DNA of 43,931 nucleotides from Oceanospirillaceae bacterium (lineage in GTDB: Bacteria > Pseudomonadota > Gammaproteobacteria > Pseudomonadales > Balneatricaceae), in assembly GCA_013215445.1 (NCBI GenBank), contig JABSRA010000039.1, positions 1 to 43,931 of the forward strand. Direction: 5' to 3'. The position numbers and the translations under genes are program-made. How positions within the stretch are numbered: the stretch's first letter is position 1; each line of letters opens with the position of its first letter. The notes under the pieces are model-generated. The model searched no databases. It was given only the letters and a program-made list of their open reading frames with translations, and was not told where the DNA came from. This document shows, one piece after another, positions 25,880-35,235 of the stretch.

Positions 25880-26098
25880 ATGTTGAAACAGAAATCGAAG
25901 TTACTAGGGGCTGCTATCGTTGGGGTAATAATTAGCGCATTGTGCTGTTTTACGCCCATTTTAGTCGTATTATTGGCAGTGGTAGGTTTGTCTGGGTGGT
26001 TAGGATATCTAGATTATGTGCTGTTGCCATCGCTGGCATTTTTTATCGGTTTAACTATTTACGCTTTAATACGCGATAGAAATGCCCAAGCTAAATAG
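25880..26098 (+). CDS. merF: Mercury transporter MerF, short form
   Basis: A small two-helix inner-membrane Hg(II) carrier. From the ATG at 25880 (GTG at 25877 is the alternative) it has 72 residues. The first vicinal pair C22-C23 in L-C-C-F-T-P and the family phrase G-Y-L-D-Y-V-L-L-P are present. The 81-residue reference MerF has a second vicinal cysteine pair near its C-terminus; this protein ends R-D-R-N-A-Q-A-K without it. Hg release to MerA may thus depend on MerT here. Confidence 0.9.
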   Translation: MLKQKSKLLGAAIVGVIISALCCFTPILVVLLAVVGLSGWLGYLDYVLLPSLAFFIGLTIYALIRDRNAQAK

Positions 26099-26134
26099 GG
26101 AAATGTCTCTCGTAGATTGACCAAAGAGAAAAAC

Positions 26135-27622
26135 ATGGATAATGATTCATATAGAATAACCGCTGAAAAAATCAACGTAAAGCTTGCACAATCATCCGGT
26201 GGTAATGATGAAAGTAGTGCGGATGAACAGCTGCATGTGGCTATTATTGGTAGTGGCTCTGCTGCATTTGCCTGCGCCATAAAAGCTGCTGAAGGTGGGG
26301 CAAAAGTCACTATCATAGAAGCCGGGGAAGTGATTGGCGGCTGTTGCGTTAATGTTGGTTGTGTCCCTTCAAAAATTCTAATTAGAGCGGCACAACTCGC
26401 TCAACAGCAACGCGACAATCCTTTTGCAGGGCTGGAAAATAATCCACCTATCATCGACAGAAGCTTGATATCGCAACAGCAAACGTCTCGTGTAGAAGAG
26501 CTAAGGGTTGCCAAATATCAAAATATTCTGTTAAACAATCCGGCGCTTAGCTTGATAAAGGGCCGTGCAAGTTTTAAAGATGCACACCGCTTAAGCGTCA
26601 CTAAAACTGATGGTGAAATCATCGATGTGAGCGCTGATCGCATTTTAGTGGCAACGGGCTCAACCCCACATATCCCGCAGATTGAGGGGTTGTCTGATAC
26701 GCCATACTGGACTTCTGAAGAGGCCCTGTTTGCCGATCAAACCCCTGAACATTTAATCATTATTGGCTCATCGGTGGTTGCTTTGGAAATCGCCCAGGCA
26801 TTCAGGCGTTTAGGCTCACAAGTTACGGTGCTGGCTAGACATACCTTGTTATACAAAGAAGATCCACTGCTCGGTGAGCAACTCACTACTGTCTTTGAAA
26901 GAGAAGGTATTCAAGTTCAAACCTATACCCAGGCCAGTAACATCAGCTTCGATGGCAAAAAATTTAAATTACAGACCGATCGAGGCCAGCTTAGCAGTGA
27001 TAAGTTACTGGTGTGCACTGGACGCAAGGCAAATGTGGCTAAGCTTAATCTTGAGTTGGCGGGTATTAAAACCGACCGTCATGGTTGTATCAAAGTCAAT
27101 GAGCGCATGCAAACTTCTAGTCCCCATATTTATGCGGCAGGCGATTGCAGCAGTATGCCGCAATTCGTCTATGTGGCAGCTGCAGCGGGTAGCCGTGCGG
27201 GCATTAATATGACGGGAGGTACTGCAAAACTAGATTTATCCGTGATGCCGACAGTTATCTTTACCGACCCACAAGTAGCCATGGTTGGCCTGAGCGAAGC
27301 GCAAGCGAGCGCGCAGGGCATCAAAACAGATGCTCGTGTTTTAGACATGGAAAACGTGCCGCGAGCGCTGGCAAATTTTGAAACCGATGGCTTCATCAAA
27401 TTGGTTATCAATGCCGATACAGAGCAACTGATAGGTGTGCAACTTCTCACTCGCGAAGGGGGCGAAATCATTCAGAGCGCTGCACTGGCTATCCGCCATA
27501 AAATGAGCGTAAATGACTTAGCTGACCAGTTGTTTCCCTATCTGACCATGGTAGAGGGGTTAAAATTGTGTGCGCAGACCTTTAGCAAAGACGTAAAAGA
27601 ACTCTCATGTTGTGCCGGTTGA
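26135..27622 (+). CDS. merA: Mercuric reductase MerA, core form without NmerA domain
   Basis: Reduces Hg(II) to volatile Hg(0) with NADPH and FAD in the cytoplasm. From the ATG at 26135 (AAAGAGA upstream; the frame opens at TTG 26117) it has 495 residues. The FAD-binding G-S-G-S-A-A is at 39-44, and the redox pair C71/C76 lies in C-V-N-V-G-C-V-P-S-K. The NAD(P)-binding fold is around 210-240, and the C-terminal dimerisation domain ends in the vicinal pair C492-C493 (S-C-C-A-G) that hands Hg to the active site. The HMA-like NmerA domain of Tn501/Tn21 MerA is absent, replaced by a polar tail of about 33 residues. It is the last gene of the operon. Confidence 0.96.
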   Translation: MDNDSYRITAEKINVKLAQSSGGNDESSADEQLHVAIIGSGSAAFACAIKAAEGGAKVTIIEAGEVIGGCCVNVGCVPSKILIRAAQLAQQQRDNPFAGLENNPPIIDRSLISQQQTSRVEELRVAKYQNILLNNPALSLIKGRASFKDAHRLSVTKTDGEIIDVSADRILVATGSTPHIPQIEGLSDTPYWTSEEALFADQTPEHLIIIGSSVVALEIAQAFRRLGSQVTVLARHTLLYKEDPLLGEQLTTVFEREGIQVQTYTQASNISFDGKKFKLQTDRGQLSSDKLLVCTGRKANVAKLNLELAGIKTDRHGCIKVNERMQTSSPHIYAAGDCSSMPQFVYVAAAAGSRAGINMTGGTAKLDLSVMPTVIFTDPQVAMVGLSEAQASAQGIKTDARVLDMENVPRALANFETDGFIKLVINADTEQLIGVQLLTREGGEIIQSAALAIRHKMSVNDLADQLFPYLTMVEGLKLCAQTFSKDVKELSCCAG

Positions 27623-28049
27623 GCACTAATTTATAAACTGGGGTGTTTAAGCGCTGTACCTCATGCATGCGATTGGTTTTTTAAGCTAAAGATTTAAAGC
27701 TAAAATATTTCGTTAGTTGCGGATATAAAAATATGACGTTGATCTCTGTCGTCGATTAATCATGGTTTATACTGAGTATCTCTACAAGCTCTCATTGTAG
27801 GGTATTCAAAACCAGGCACAGAAAATAAATCATATAACCGGATACAGTCAAATTTAATCACAAGGTGTCTTTTGAGTAATAAAATTGATCCTATAATTCT
27901 GTAAAGTTAATAGATTATCAGATGTAGACAAGGCTGTTAACGGCCAAAGATAGTCAGTAAGACTTGAAGTTAATCATAATTAGACTGCCAGAAAACCTTA
28001 TTACCTGTATGATTTACCTTTAGAAAATTACTTATTCCAAGGATAGGGC
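27623..28049. other. Non-coding region after merA
   Basis: About 430 AT-rich nt between merA and the solute-binding protein gene. No clear terminator, ORF or repeat was found; the promoter of the downstream gene is presumably here. Confidence 0.35.
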
Positions 28050-28811
28050 ATGTTAATTTTATTTAAAAGGTCAGCAAAGTCTATATGCTACCTCCTGCTA
28101 ATATTCACTTCTCATGTACAGGCTGCGAATGAAATTATCTTCACTGGTGGAGCTTCTTTAAAATCATATCAGCCGAGCATTATCGTGCCGATACTGACAG
28201 AGGCTTTCAAACGAAACGGTATCAAATTTAGCGCTGTCCACCATCCTAGTCTTCGCTCATTGATGTTATCAAATGGGGGTAGGTATGATGGCGAGTTACA
28301 TAGAGTCTATGACTTTCATGAAGTTAGTAAGGGTAAGTATCCAAATTTAATCAGGATAGAGTCGAAGTTACTCTCTGTCTGGTTGTCAGCATTTTCCACA
28401 AAGAGTATTAGTATTAACGGATGGGATAGTCTTAAAGGGTTTAGCGTAGCTTACTATCGGGGTAGGAAGGATGTTGAAATTATTCTCAATAAAGTACTAG
28501 CCCCGAAATATATTAATAGGGTTAATACAGATGAGCAAGCATTTGCCATGCTAGCTGCCGGTCGAGTGGATATAGTTATTTCTGAAAGCTTACAAGGGAA
28601 TATGATAGTCGAAAGTCATCCGAAATTTTCCAAAATATTGGAAGTGGCGGAAATTTCCGAATCGAAAATTTATTCGTATATGCATTTAAAGCATAAAAAA
28701 GTGGCGGCTGAAGTTGCAGAAATTTTAAATGGCATGAAACAAGATGGTAGTTTTCTTAAGATTACCGATCAAGTGAACCTAAGGTTTAGAACACAAATTC
28801 ATGATCAATAA
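28050..28811 (+). CDS. Periplasmic type-3-like solute-binding protein
   Basis: 253 residues. A Sec signal peptide ends in V-Q-A (about residue 25), and the rest fits a two-lobe periplasmic solute-binding fold of the SBP_bac_3 kind: an I-I-F-T-G-G-A first strand, a V-A-Y-Y-R-G-R segment near 135-140 and D-I-V-I-S-E near 175-180. No permease or ATPase gene is nearby, so it is more likely a sensory or orphan receptor than part of an importer. It resembles in size and type the binding protein at 31372-32136, which is paired with a histidine kinase. Ligand unknown. Confidence 0.72.
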   Translation: MLILFKRSAKSICYLLLIFTSHVQAANEIIFTGGASLKSYQPSIIVPILTEAFKRNGIKFSAVHHPSLRSLMLSNGGRYDGELHRVYDFHEVSKGKYPNLIRIESKLLSVWLSAFSTKSISINGWDSLKGFSVAYYRGRKDVEIILNKVLAPKYINRVNTDEQAFAMLAAGRVDIVISESLQGNMIVESHPKFSKILEVAEISESKIYSYMHLKHKKVAAEVAEILNGMKQDGSFLKITDQVNLRFRTQIHDQ

Positions 28812-29384
28812 TCAGTTATAAGCTGTTGGTAATTTGAAGATTTTGGGCTAAAAGAAAGATTCAACAGAATGTTTGAAACGGATACTTTGTGTCAAAACTG
28901 GGTGAAAACGTTAATGCTATATTCCAGAAATTAACTATTTATTGCACTGCGTGTCTTTTCTGAAATAGTACTCTTTAAATCTAAAACAAAAATTAATATT
29001 AGCTAGGCCGGAATCATCGTTATTACCCTTTAACACCGAACATTTTGCTCACTCGCTGTCTATTATAAACGAGTGCATGCAAACTATTTTGTTACAGAGT
29101 GTAACCCTTCGTTTCTTGAAATGGCTGTAGTGTTACTGAAAAGGTTAAGATTATATCTTTGAAGATTACAATTCGCTGAGATCGCGTTTTCATGATTTAG
29201 GTCTACCACCAAATATAAAGGAAGAATGTTTTTGGTGACCCTTGAGATTGAGTCATAATTACTGATAATTCAATACCCAGGTCATGCCTTTGAGTGAGAA
29301 TTTCTATGATGTATGCGTGCGCACAGCTGTTTTGAGCACCAGCTATATTTTATGATCAGAGTCAGGATGAGTCGATCCAAAGAT
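28812..29384. other. Non-coding region between binding protein and histidine kinase genes
   Basis: About 570 AT-rich nt between two converging genes. A CACTCG/CGAGTG inverted repeat lies near 29051-29076. A 64-codon frame here runs into the kinase gene on the other strand and is not credible. Nothing else recognised. Confidence 0.35.
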
Positions 29385-31367
29385 CTATCTGTCATTGCTT
29401 TTTTGGGTTATTGGCAACGTCACGGTAAAACAAGTCCCTTTTCCCAACTCGCTAGAGACCTTGATCTCTCCTTGATGTTTTTTAATGATACCGTAGGAGA
29501 CCGATAGTCCTAGGCCGGTTCCGCTGCCCACTTCTTTAGTGGTAAAGAATGGATCAAATAGTTTGTTTATGTGTGACTCTTCAATACCGGCACCGTCATC
29601 TTCAATTTCCACAATAACGCTATTTGCCGAGGATTTAAATCTTATTGTGATAGTGCCTTTGTCAACAAATGACTGAGAAGCATTGATCAATAAATTCATA
29701 AAGACCTGATTGATTTGAGAGGAAATACATTCTATAGCGGGAATATCGGAGTATTCTCTGACTATTTCAGTGTTATTTTTTAATTGGTGCCAGGCAATAC
29801 TTAACGTACTCTCTAAACCTTGGCGCAGGTCATACAGTTCGAATTTATTGGTATTTGATCGAGAAAAAAACAGTAAATCTGCGACGATTTTCTTGATTCG
29901 GTCAAGGCCCTCCTGTGATTCTTCAATCATTTGCGAGAGGTCTTGGCGGAGGAAATCATAGTTTATTTCTTGCTCAAGCTGTTTGAGGCCAGCATTTTCG
30001 TCACCACATTTTTCCAGTTGTTGCCGGTAGCCGTCAATGAGTTTAAAAAGCTGTTGGTGGTAATGACCAAGGGTATAGTTATTGGAATTAATGAAGGCGA
30101 TAGGGTTGTTTATCTCATGGGCGACACCTGCGGCAAGTAAACCGATAGAGGCCATCTTCTCCGCTTGTAACAACTGACTTCTCGCCTCATTTAAATGGAC
30201 AATTGTACTTTGTTGTTCCATATTGTTTTGTTTTAATTCCAACTGTAACTTTTTGTTTTTACTAATGTCAGTTGCAGAAAAGAGGTAGTTGTCGACATCG
30301 CCCTCCTCTGAATAAACCACCGAAAGATTCGCTGATAAATAGACAGATTGGCGGTTCTTATCCAAGATGCTCAGCTCAAAAAAAGAGCTATTATCCAGCG
30401 TATTACCATTTTCATGCTGCTCGACAAAATGCTTGAAAGCAAGATCTTTTAACAGGTAGGTATCAAATAATTCCTGAATTTGTGCCGGTTTATAACCGGT
30501 TAAATCAACAAAGCTGGAAGTTGCATATTGCACTTTCCCGGTGGCGCTAAGGATGATGGATAACGTAGGGCTCTGTTCAACCGCCCTGAGTAAGTTGATG
30601 TTAATTTTACTGAGTTTTTCGTTGCTGGTGCGCAGTGAATGCAAAGTGAGTTCAAGTTTTTTGGTGGTATCTATTAGTGCACACTCAAATAATTGCAGCT
30701 CATTGAGTTTATCTTGCTCAGGTACTGCTCGGGGGTTGCTCTCGTCTAAAGGTAGTTTTCTGACCATTGCTGTTAAATGCAGTAGTGGCTGACTCAGGAG
30801 TTTTTGCCCAAAGTAAATAAAGACCACCCAGAGAATAGCCGTTTTTATGATCGCAGCGGCGATTAAAGAAATTAAGCGTGGCTTAATTTCCTCGATAACC
30901 ACATCGTTAGCGGTGTAGAAAACCGCGATACCAATGGCTTCCTCGGATAATTCAGTGGGGTCGAAGAGTTTGAATTGATGCCGATAACTGTCTTGTTGGG
31001 AAGCGTTATTCAGTGGCAGCGTATTGTTGGTTAATTTTTCAACACTGGTAAAGTCTCCTGCACTGGCGAGTATTGAGCCATCATCAATGAATATTTCTAC
31101 CCCGACTATAATTCTCTGCGAGATAATGCCTTTCATTAAACTATGCAGTAGTGGTTGATCTAAATGCCATACCGCATTAGCCAAACCCTCTTCCACCAGA
31201 GGTTGGTGTTCAATCATCAGTTGAATCACTCGATCTTTGGTTTGGCTATATTCTAACCAGCCCTGAAACAGAGTAATCAACAGGGCGGCAATACAGTAAA
31301 CGCCGAATATTTTTTTAAGTAATTCGACCCCAATAGATTGAGTAATGGGTACCTTTTGGTAATCCAT
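29385..31367 (-). CDS. Membrane sensor histidine kinase with PAS domain
   Basis: 660 residues. TM1 is about 20-38, a periplasmic sensor region about 40-163, TM2 about 165-187, and a PAS domain about 262-370. The HisKA helix carries the phospho-acceptor H417 in G-V-A-H-E-I-N-N-P, and the HATPase_c domain has N-L-L-I-N-A-S (N box), D-D-G-A-G-I (G1) and G-T-G-L-G-L (G2). The H-E-I-N-N-P form is typical of NtrB/DctB-like kinases. It starts 4 nt after a periplasmic binding-protein gene, so ligand-bound receptor probably signals through the periplasmic domain. No response regulator is adjacent on its strand; the sigma-54 activator at 35236-36672 is a candidate partner. Confidence 0.9.
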   Translation of the reverse strand: MDYQKVPITQSIGVELLKKIFGVYCIAALLITLFQGWLEYSQTKDRVIQLMIEHQPLVEEGLANAVWHLDQPLLHSLMKGIISQRIIVGVEIFIDDGSILASAGDFTSVEKLTNNTLPLNNASQQDSYRHQFKLFDPTELSEEAIGIAVFYTANDVVIEEIKPRLISLIAAAIIKTAILWVVFIYFGQKLLSQPLLHLTAMVRKLPLDESNPRAVPEQDKLNELQLFECALIDTTKKLELTLHSLRTSNEKLSKININLLRAVEQSPTLSIILSATGKVQYATSSFVDLTGYKPAQIQELFDTYLLKDLAFKHFVEQHENGNTLDNSSFFELSILDKNRQSVYLSANLSVVYSEEGDVDNYLFSATDISKNKKLQLELKQNNMEQQSTIVHLNEARSQLLQAEKMASIGLLAAGVAHEINNPIAFINSNNYTLGHYHQQLFKLIDGYRQQLEKCGDENAGLKQLEQEINYDFLRQDLSQMIEESQEGLDRIKKIVADLLFFSRSNTNKFELYDLRQGLESTLSIAWHQLKNNTEIVREYSDIPAIECISSQINQVFMNLLINASQSFVDKGTITIRFKSSANSVIVEIEDDGAGIEESHINKLFDPFFTTKEVGSGTGLGLSVSYGIIKKHQGEIKVSSELGKGTCFTVTLPITQKSNDR

Positions 31368-31371
31368 GCGC

Positions 31372-32136
31372 TTAGTTAGCTGTGCTAATTAAGTGGGCAG
31401 CAGGCACCGACTTTAACAGTTTTAAAATGTCTGAACGGCCCTCGGGTAACATCATATAACGGGTGTAAAGCTGATGTTTAGTGGCCGATACTTTAAACTG
31501 ACTCGCCTGTTCACTGATTTTTGGATCATTGTTGAGTAAATATTTCATGGTGGAGTCGGGCAGCAGCGTTGCCGTTACTCGTTTTTTCAATACTTTGAGT
31601 AAATTATCTCGCTCTCTATTGCCGTCGATACGGGTAATATCACCCGATGCCACCAGATCGTCGATACCTACGTAACGATGGCCGCGCATTCCAGCCAATA
31701 CTAAGCCTTTTAATGAATCGGGCCCAGTATAGTCAAAGTCAGAATCGCTACTTGAGACTATGACATTACTGTCTTTAAACAGCGGATACCAAAGATAGTT
31801 GTCTCTCTCGCCCCTGATAAAACCCCATTTAGGATTAACCCAGGATACCATCCAGTTATTATCACACTGACTATTTGGACATTTGCCATTAATCCAATCA
31901 TTGATAAAATAGTTTAGCCTACTTCGAGGAACTATCTTTACCTGAAAATGATACTTACCCTCAGCCAAAATGTTGAGCTTATCGGCGAGATCATAGGTCA
32001 AGCCGCTGCCTTTAGCAGTGACAAAAGGTGGATGGTTGTGGTAGCTGTAGAGTATGATGTTTTCTGTTGTGCTTTGAGCGAATACATTAAACTGGCAGCT
32101 AAAACTGATTAAAAGCCCCAAAAAAATATTCTTCAT
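31372..32136 (-). CDS. Periplasmic solute-binding protein paired with the histidine kinase
   Basis: 254 residues. A signal peptide is cut after V-F-A (about residue 20). The mature protein reads as an SBP_bac_3-like fold with an opening strand N-I-I-L-Y-S-Y, an L-T-Y-D-L-A-D helix near 46-52, and a second-lobe G-M-R-G-H-R-Y segment. Two cysteines (C-P-N-S-Q-C, about 85-90) could form a disulfide. AAAGGAAAT before the ATG supports the start. Only four bases separate it from the kinase gene, pointing to a three-component sensor; ligand unknown. Confidence 0.8.
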   Translation of the reverse strand: MKNIFLGLLISFSCQFNVFAQSTTENIILYSYHNHPPFVTAKGSGLTYDLADKLNILAEGKYHFQVKIVPRSRLNYFINDWINGKCPNSQCDNNWMVSWVNPKWGFIRGERDNYLWYPLFKDSNVIVSSSDSDFDYTGPDSLKGLVLAGMRGHRYVGIDDLVASGDITRIDGNRERDNLLKVLKKRVTATLLPDSTMKYLLNNDPKISEQASQFKVSATKHQLYTRYMMLPEGRSDILKLLKSVPAAHLISTAN

Positions 32137-32517
32137 CTATATTTCCTTTTATGTCAGCGAAAGATTTCAGTGAAAATTGAGATCAGTATCAATTTATAAT
32201 AGTACAAAATGCTGATAATGAACATAAATTGAAGTTTAGGCTGGCCAGGTTGTGGATTGAGTCCGGTAGTTAGGGAAGCATAAAGGAGGTGCTGCAGTAT
32301 TAAGTTAAGCTTAATTTAATGTCGTAGTATTATACTGTAGAGAATGTTTAAATTTTATTATTGTTGAAAATTGCCAGAGGCTTATTTTTTAACCTGACAT
32401 AACAGCTTATCAATGGTGCCAGGGCGGCCTCAACAGCCATTTAAATGATTGTCACATATACAGCGTAAGTGTTGATCAACGATGCTTTAGTGATACTCTC
32501 AACTGTTAGGGAAAACA
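32137..32517. other. Divergent promoter region of the two kinase transcripts
   Basis: About 380 nt between the divergent binding-protein/kinase pair and the hybrid kinase gene. It must contain both promoters. I searched for a sigma-54 -24/-12 match and found no good one. No ORF. Confidence 0.4.
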
Positions 32518-35211
32518 GTGAAAAATATACTGATAGTCGATGACGATCCGCAGGTCTTAGCGGCCCTCAAAAGAGCATTAAGGTCCAAGCAATATAATAC
32601 TTACTGTGTTTCCAGTGGCGTAGCAGCGCTACAGGTTATGCAAGAGCAACCTATTCACTTAGTATTGAGTGATTATTTGATGCCAAATATGTTGGGTACC
32701 GCCCTGTTGGCCAAGATAGCCATAAAATGGCCGAAAACCCAGCGTCTAATTATTAGTGGCCACTCAGACTACGACACCGTATTAAAGGCGATTCAAACAG
32801 GGGTCGTGCATAAATTTTTAGCAAAACCTTGGTCGAATCCTGAATTAGTTGCACAGGTAAATGATGCTCTAGAGAGAGTGGTTCCGACTAAGCGTATATC
32901 GTTGGAAAATAGAGTGCTCTCCCAGCATCAGGCGCTCAATCAGGGGATTCACTTACAAGCCATTTTAAACACCGTCCGCGATGGCATTGTCACTTACAAC
33001 CAATCTGGAATTATCCTCTCTGTTAATCAGTCGCTGTTAAATTGTTTTAATTACCCAGAAACGGAACTTATTGGCGCTAATCTGGTGCAACTGATACCTG
33101 CAGTTAATATTAGTGAGAGCATACAGGCATCGGCAAAACTAACCGGACGGAAGAAAACCGGTGAAGTCTTTCCGCTAGAATTCACCTGTAGCGATATGCA
33201 TACTCAAGGATTTGACCATCAACTGGGGGTGATTAGAGATATCACTGATTGGGCAGTACGAGAAACAGAGAACAGGCAGCTGCTGGCCGCACTCGATAGC
33301 TGCCAAGATAGTTATGCTTTATTTAGTGCTAGTGGTCAGTTAATTCACTGCAATCAGAAGTTTAAGCAAATGTATGCAGACTGTCGGCCAGCGCCAAAAA
33401 TTGGTGTCACTTATCGAGAGTTTCTACTTAATTGTGTGCAAAGTGGATTGTTTGTGGATGCCAGTGCGCAGTCAGATTTTTTTGTTGAGAACATATTGGC
33501 GGCGGATGCTGCAAATGTAGAACAACAATATCAATTAGGCCGTAATAAGTGGATACAAATTCATCAGACTCGGGTAGACAATGACTGTGTGATTAGTTTC
33601 CACATCGACGTTAGTCAGAGTAAGCGAAGTCAGTTGCTATTGCAAAATGCGCTGAGCGAAGCGCAGCATGCCAACAGCGCTCGCGGGCGCTTTTTAGCGA
33701 TGATGAGCCACGAGATTCGCACCCCTTTAAATGCGGTGCTCGGTTTGCTGCAATTGTTGAGAAATAGCCCCTTAACCGAACAGCAGTTAGAGTATATAGC
33801 GACCGCAGAATCATCGGGAAGAAGCTTACTTAATATCATTACAGATATCCTCGATTATTCAAAGATAGATGCTAACAAACTGGCGATAGAAGAGCAGCCT
33901 TGTTCGCTCAGTGATCTGTGTGACTCTATATTAGAGATGATTAAAACAATCAATAACAAAGCGGCAGTGAGGTTAGTATTGCAGCTAGATCCGGCTATCG
34001 ATAAACCGGTGTTGGTAGACAGACACAGATTGCGACAAATACTGGTGAACTTACTGAGCAATAGTTTGAAATTTACCATCAGCGGCGAGGTGGTTTTTAA
34101 AGTTGAAAGATGTTTGGATCAAGGTTATCGGTTTAGCGTCAGTGATACAGGTATCGGTATTAGCCAGGCGTTACAGGCGACTATCTTTGATGAATTTACC
34201 CAGGCCAATATCCTCGGCGGATCGGGAACTGGATTAGGGCTCGCGATATGCAAGAGATTAGTCTCTTTGCTCGGCGGGCAATTAGAATTCTCTAGTGTCG
34301 AAAATGTCGGTAGTTGCTTTTGGTTTACTCTTGAATTGATGGAAACCGAACCGGTGGTTGAACGGGAGACACACTGGGTATTTGAACCTGGTCAGCAGGT
34401 ATTATTGGTCGATGATAGTGAAACCAACCGTTTAGTAGCGGGCGAAATGCTCAAAATGAGTGGCCTCGAGGTCAGTTATGCCATGGATGGATTGGAGGCG
34501 ATTACTGCCTGTAGAGCCCACCAATACAGCTTGATATTAATGGATATCTCAATGCCAAACATGGATGGCATCACTGCCACCCAACAAATACGCCAGCTGG
34601 AAAATTTTCAACAGGTGCCGATATTGGCATTAACCGCCTACGCGATGGAAGATGAGAAAGAACGATTTATGGCGATAGGTATGGATGCAGTGATTGAAAA
34701 GCCGCTGGAGAAAGTATTGCTACTGAATACTTTGGCGCAATACTTAGCGGCGCAAGGCGAGGCGCAAGAGCAAGTATTAGCGACCCAAAAGCGAACGGTT
34801 GAACAGCGCATAAGTGAGGTTGGAAATGTTCTATTGGACACTCAAGCACTGGATAAATTAGCCTCAGATACCAGTGATAAGGTACTGGTTGATTTAGTCG
34901 CAATCTTCATTAAGGACATGAACCAGCGGGTGACACAATTACAGCAAGTGACTAGCCGCGAATTGACACCTAAAGACCTTGAAGATATTGAGCGCCATTA
35001 TCACTCTGTCTCCAGCAGCAGTTCAATTTACGGATTACAACGGCTCTCGAAAAAAGCCTCACAGCTCGAGCAGAAAATAAAACGACAGCAACTGACAACC
35101 GAGTCGAGTGCCAACGAGGACATCACAGCATTTTGTCAGTTGCTCGAGCAGAGTATTAAACAGCTCAGTGATTATGTAGAGCAGCGTTATTGTTCAGAGC
35201 CTCTGCATTAA
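32518..35211 (+). CDS. Hybrid histidine kinase, REC-PAS-PAS-HisKA-HATPase-REC-HPt-like
   Basis: 897 residues, cytosolic (no membrane helix). In order: an N-terminal receiver (1-120, phospho-acceptor D52 in L-S-D-Y-L-M-P), a PAS domain (about 145-245), a second PAS-like region (255-365), HisKA with H398 in M-M-S-H-E-I-R-T-P, HATPase_c (500-610, with D-T-G-I-G-I and G-T-G-L-G-L), a second receiver (626-742, D676 in L-M-D-I-S-M-P), and a C-terminal helical region. That last region has H829 in H-S-V-S-S-S-S-S-I-Y-G, resembling an HPt site (usually H-x-L-K-G-S). Start is GTG with AGGG 7 nt upstream. It converges on the sigma-54 activator gene 24 nt away, its likely target. It is functionally comparable to V. 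fischeri SypF/RscS, but the architecture differs. Confidence 0.9.
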   Translation: MKNILIVDDDPQVLAALKRALRSKQYNTYCVSSGVAALQVMQEQPIHLVLSDYLMPNMLGTALLAKIAIKWPKTQRLIISGHSDYDTVLKAIQTGVVHKFLAKPWSNPELVAQVNDALERVVPTKRISLENRVLSQHQALNQGIHLQAILNTVRDGIVTYNQSGIILSVNQSLLNCFNYPETELIGANLVQLIPAVNISESIQASAKLTGRKKTGEVFPLEFTCSDMHTQGFDHQLGVIRDITDWAVRETENRQLLAALDSCQDSYALFSASGQLIHCNQKFKQMYADCRPAPKIGVTYREFLLNCVQSGLFVDASAQSDFFVENILAADAANVEQQYQLGRNKWIQIHQTRVDNDCVISFHIDVSQSKRSQLLLQNALSEAQHANSARGRFLAMMSHEIRTPLNAVLGLLQLLRNSPLTEQQLEYIATAESSGRSLLNIITDILDYSKIDANKLAIEEQPCSLSDLCDSILEMIKTINNKAAVRLVLQLDPAIDKPVLVDRHRLRQILVNLLSNSLKFTISGEVVFKVERCLDQGYRFSVSDTGIGISQALQATIFDEFTQANILGGSGTGLGLAICKRLVSLLGGQLEFSSVENVGSCFWFTLELMETEPVVERETHWVFEPGQQVLLVDDSETNRLVAGEMLKMSGLEVSYAMDGLEAITACRAHQYSLILMDISMPNMDGITATQQIRQLENFQQVPILALTAYAMEDEKERFMAIGMDAVIEKPLEKVLLLNTLAQYLAAQGEAQEQVLATQKRTVEQRISEVGNVLLDTQALDKLASDTSDKVLVDLVAIFIKDMNQRVTQLQQVTSRELTPKDLEDIERHYHSVSSSSSIYGLQRLSKKASQLEQKIKRQQLTTESSANEDITAFCQLLEQSIKQLSDYVEQRYCSEPLH

Positions 35212-35235
35212 GGCTAAGTTGTCAATTTGATTATT

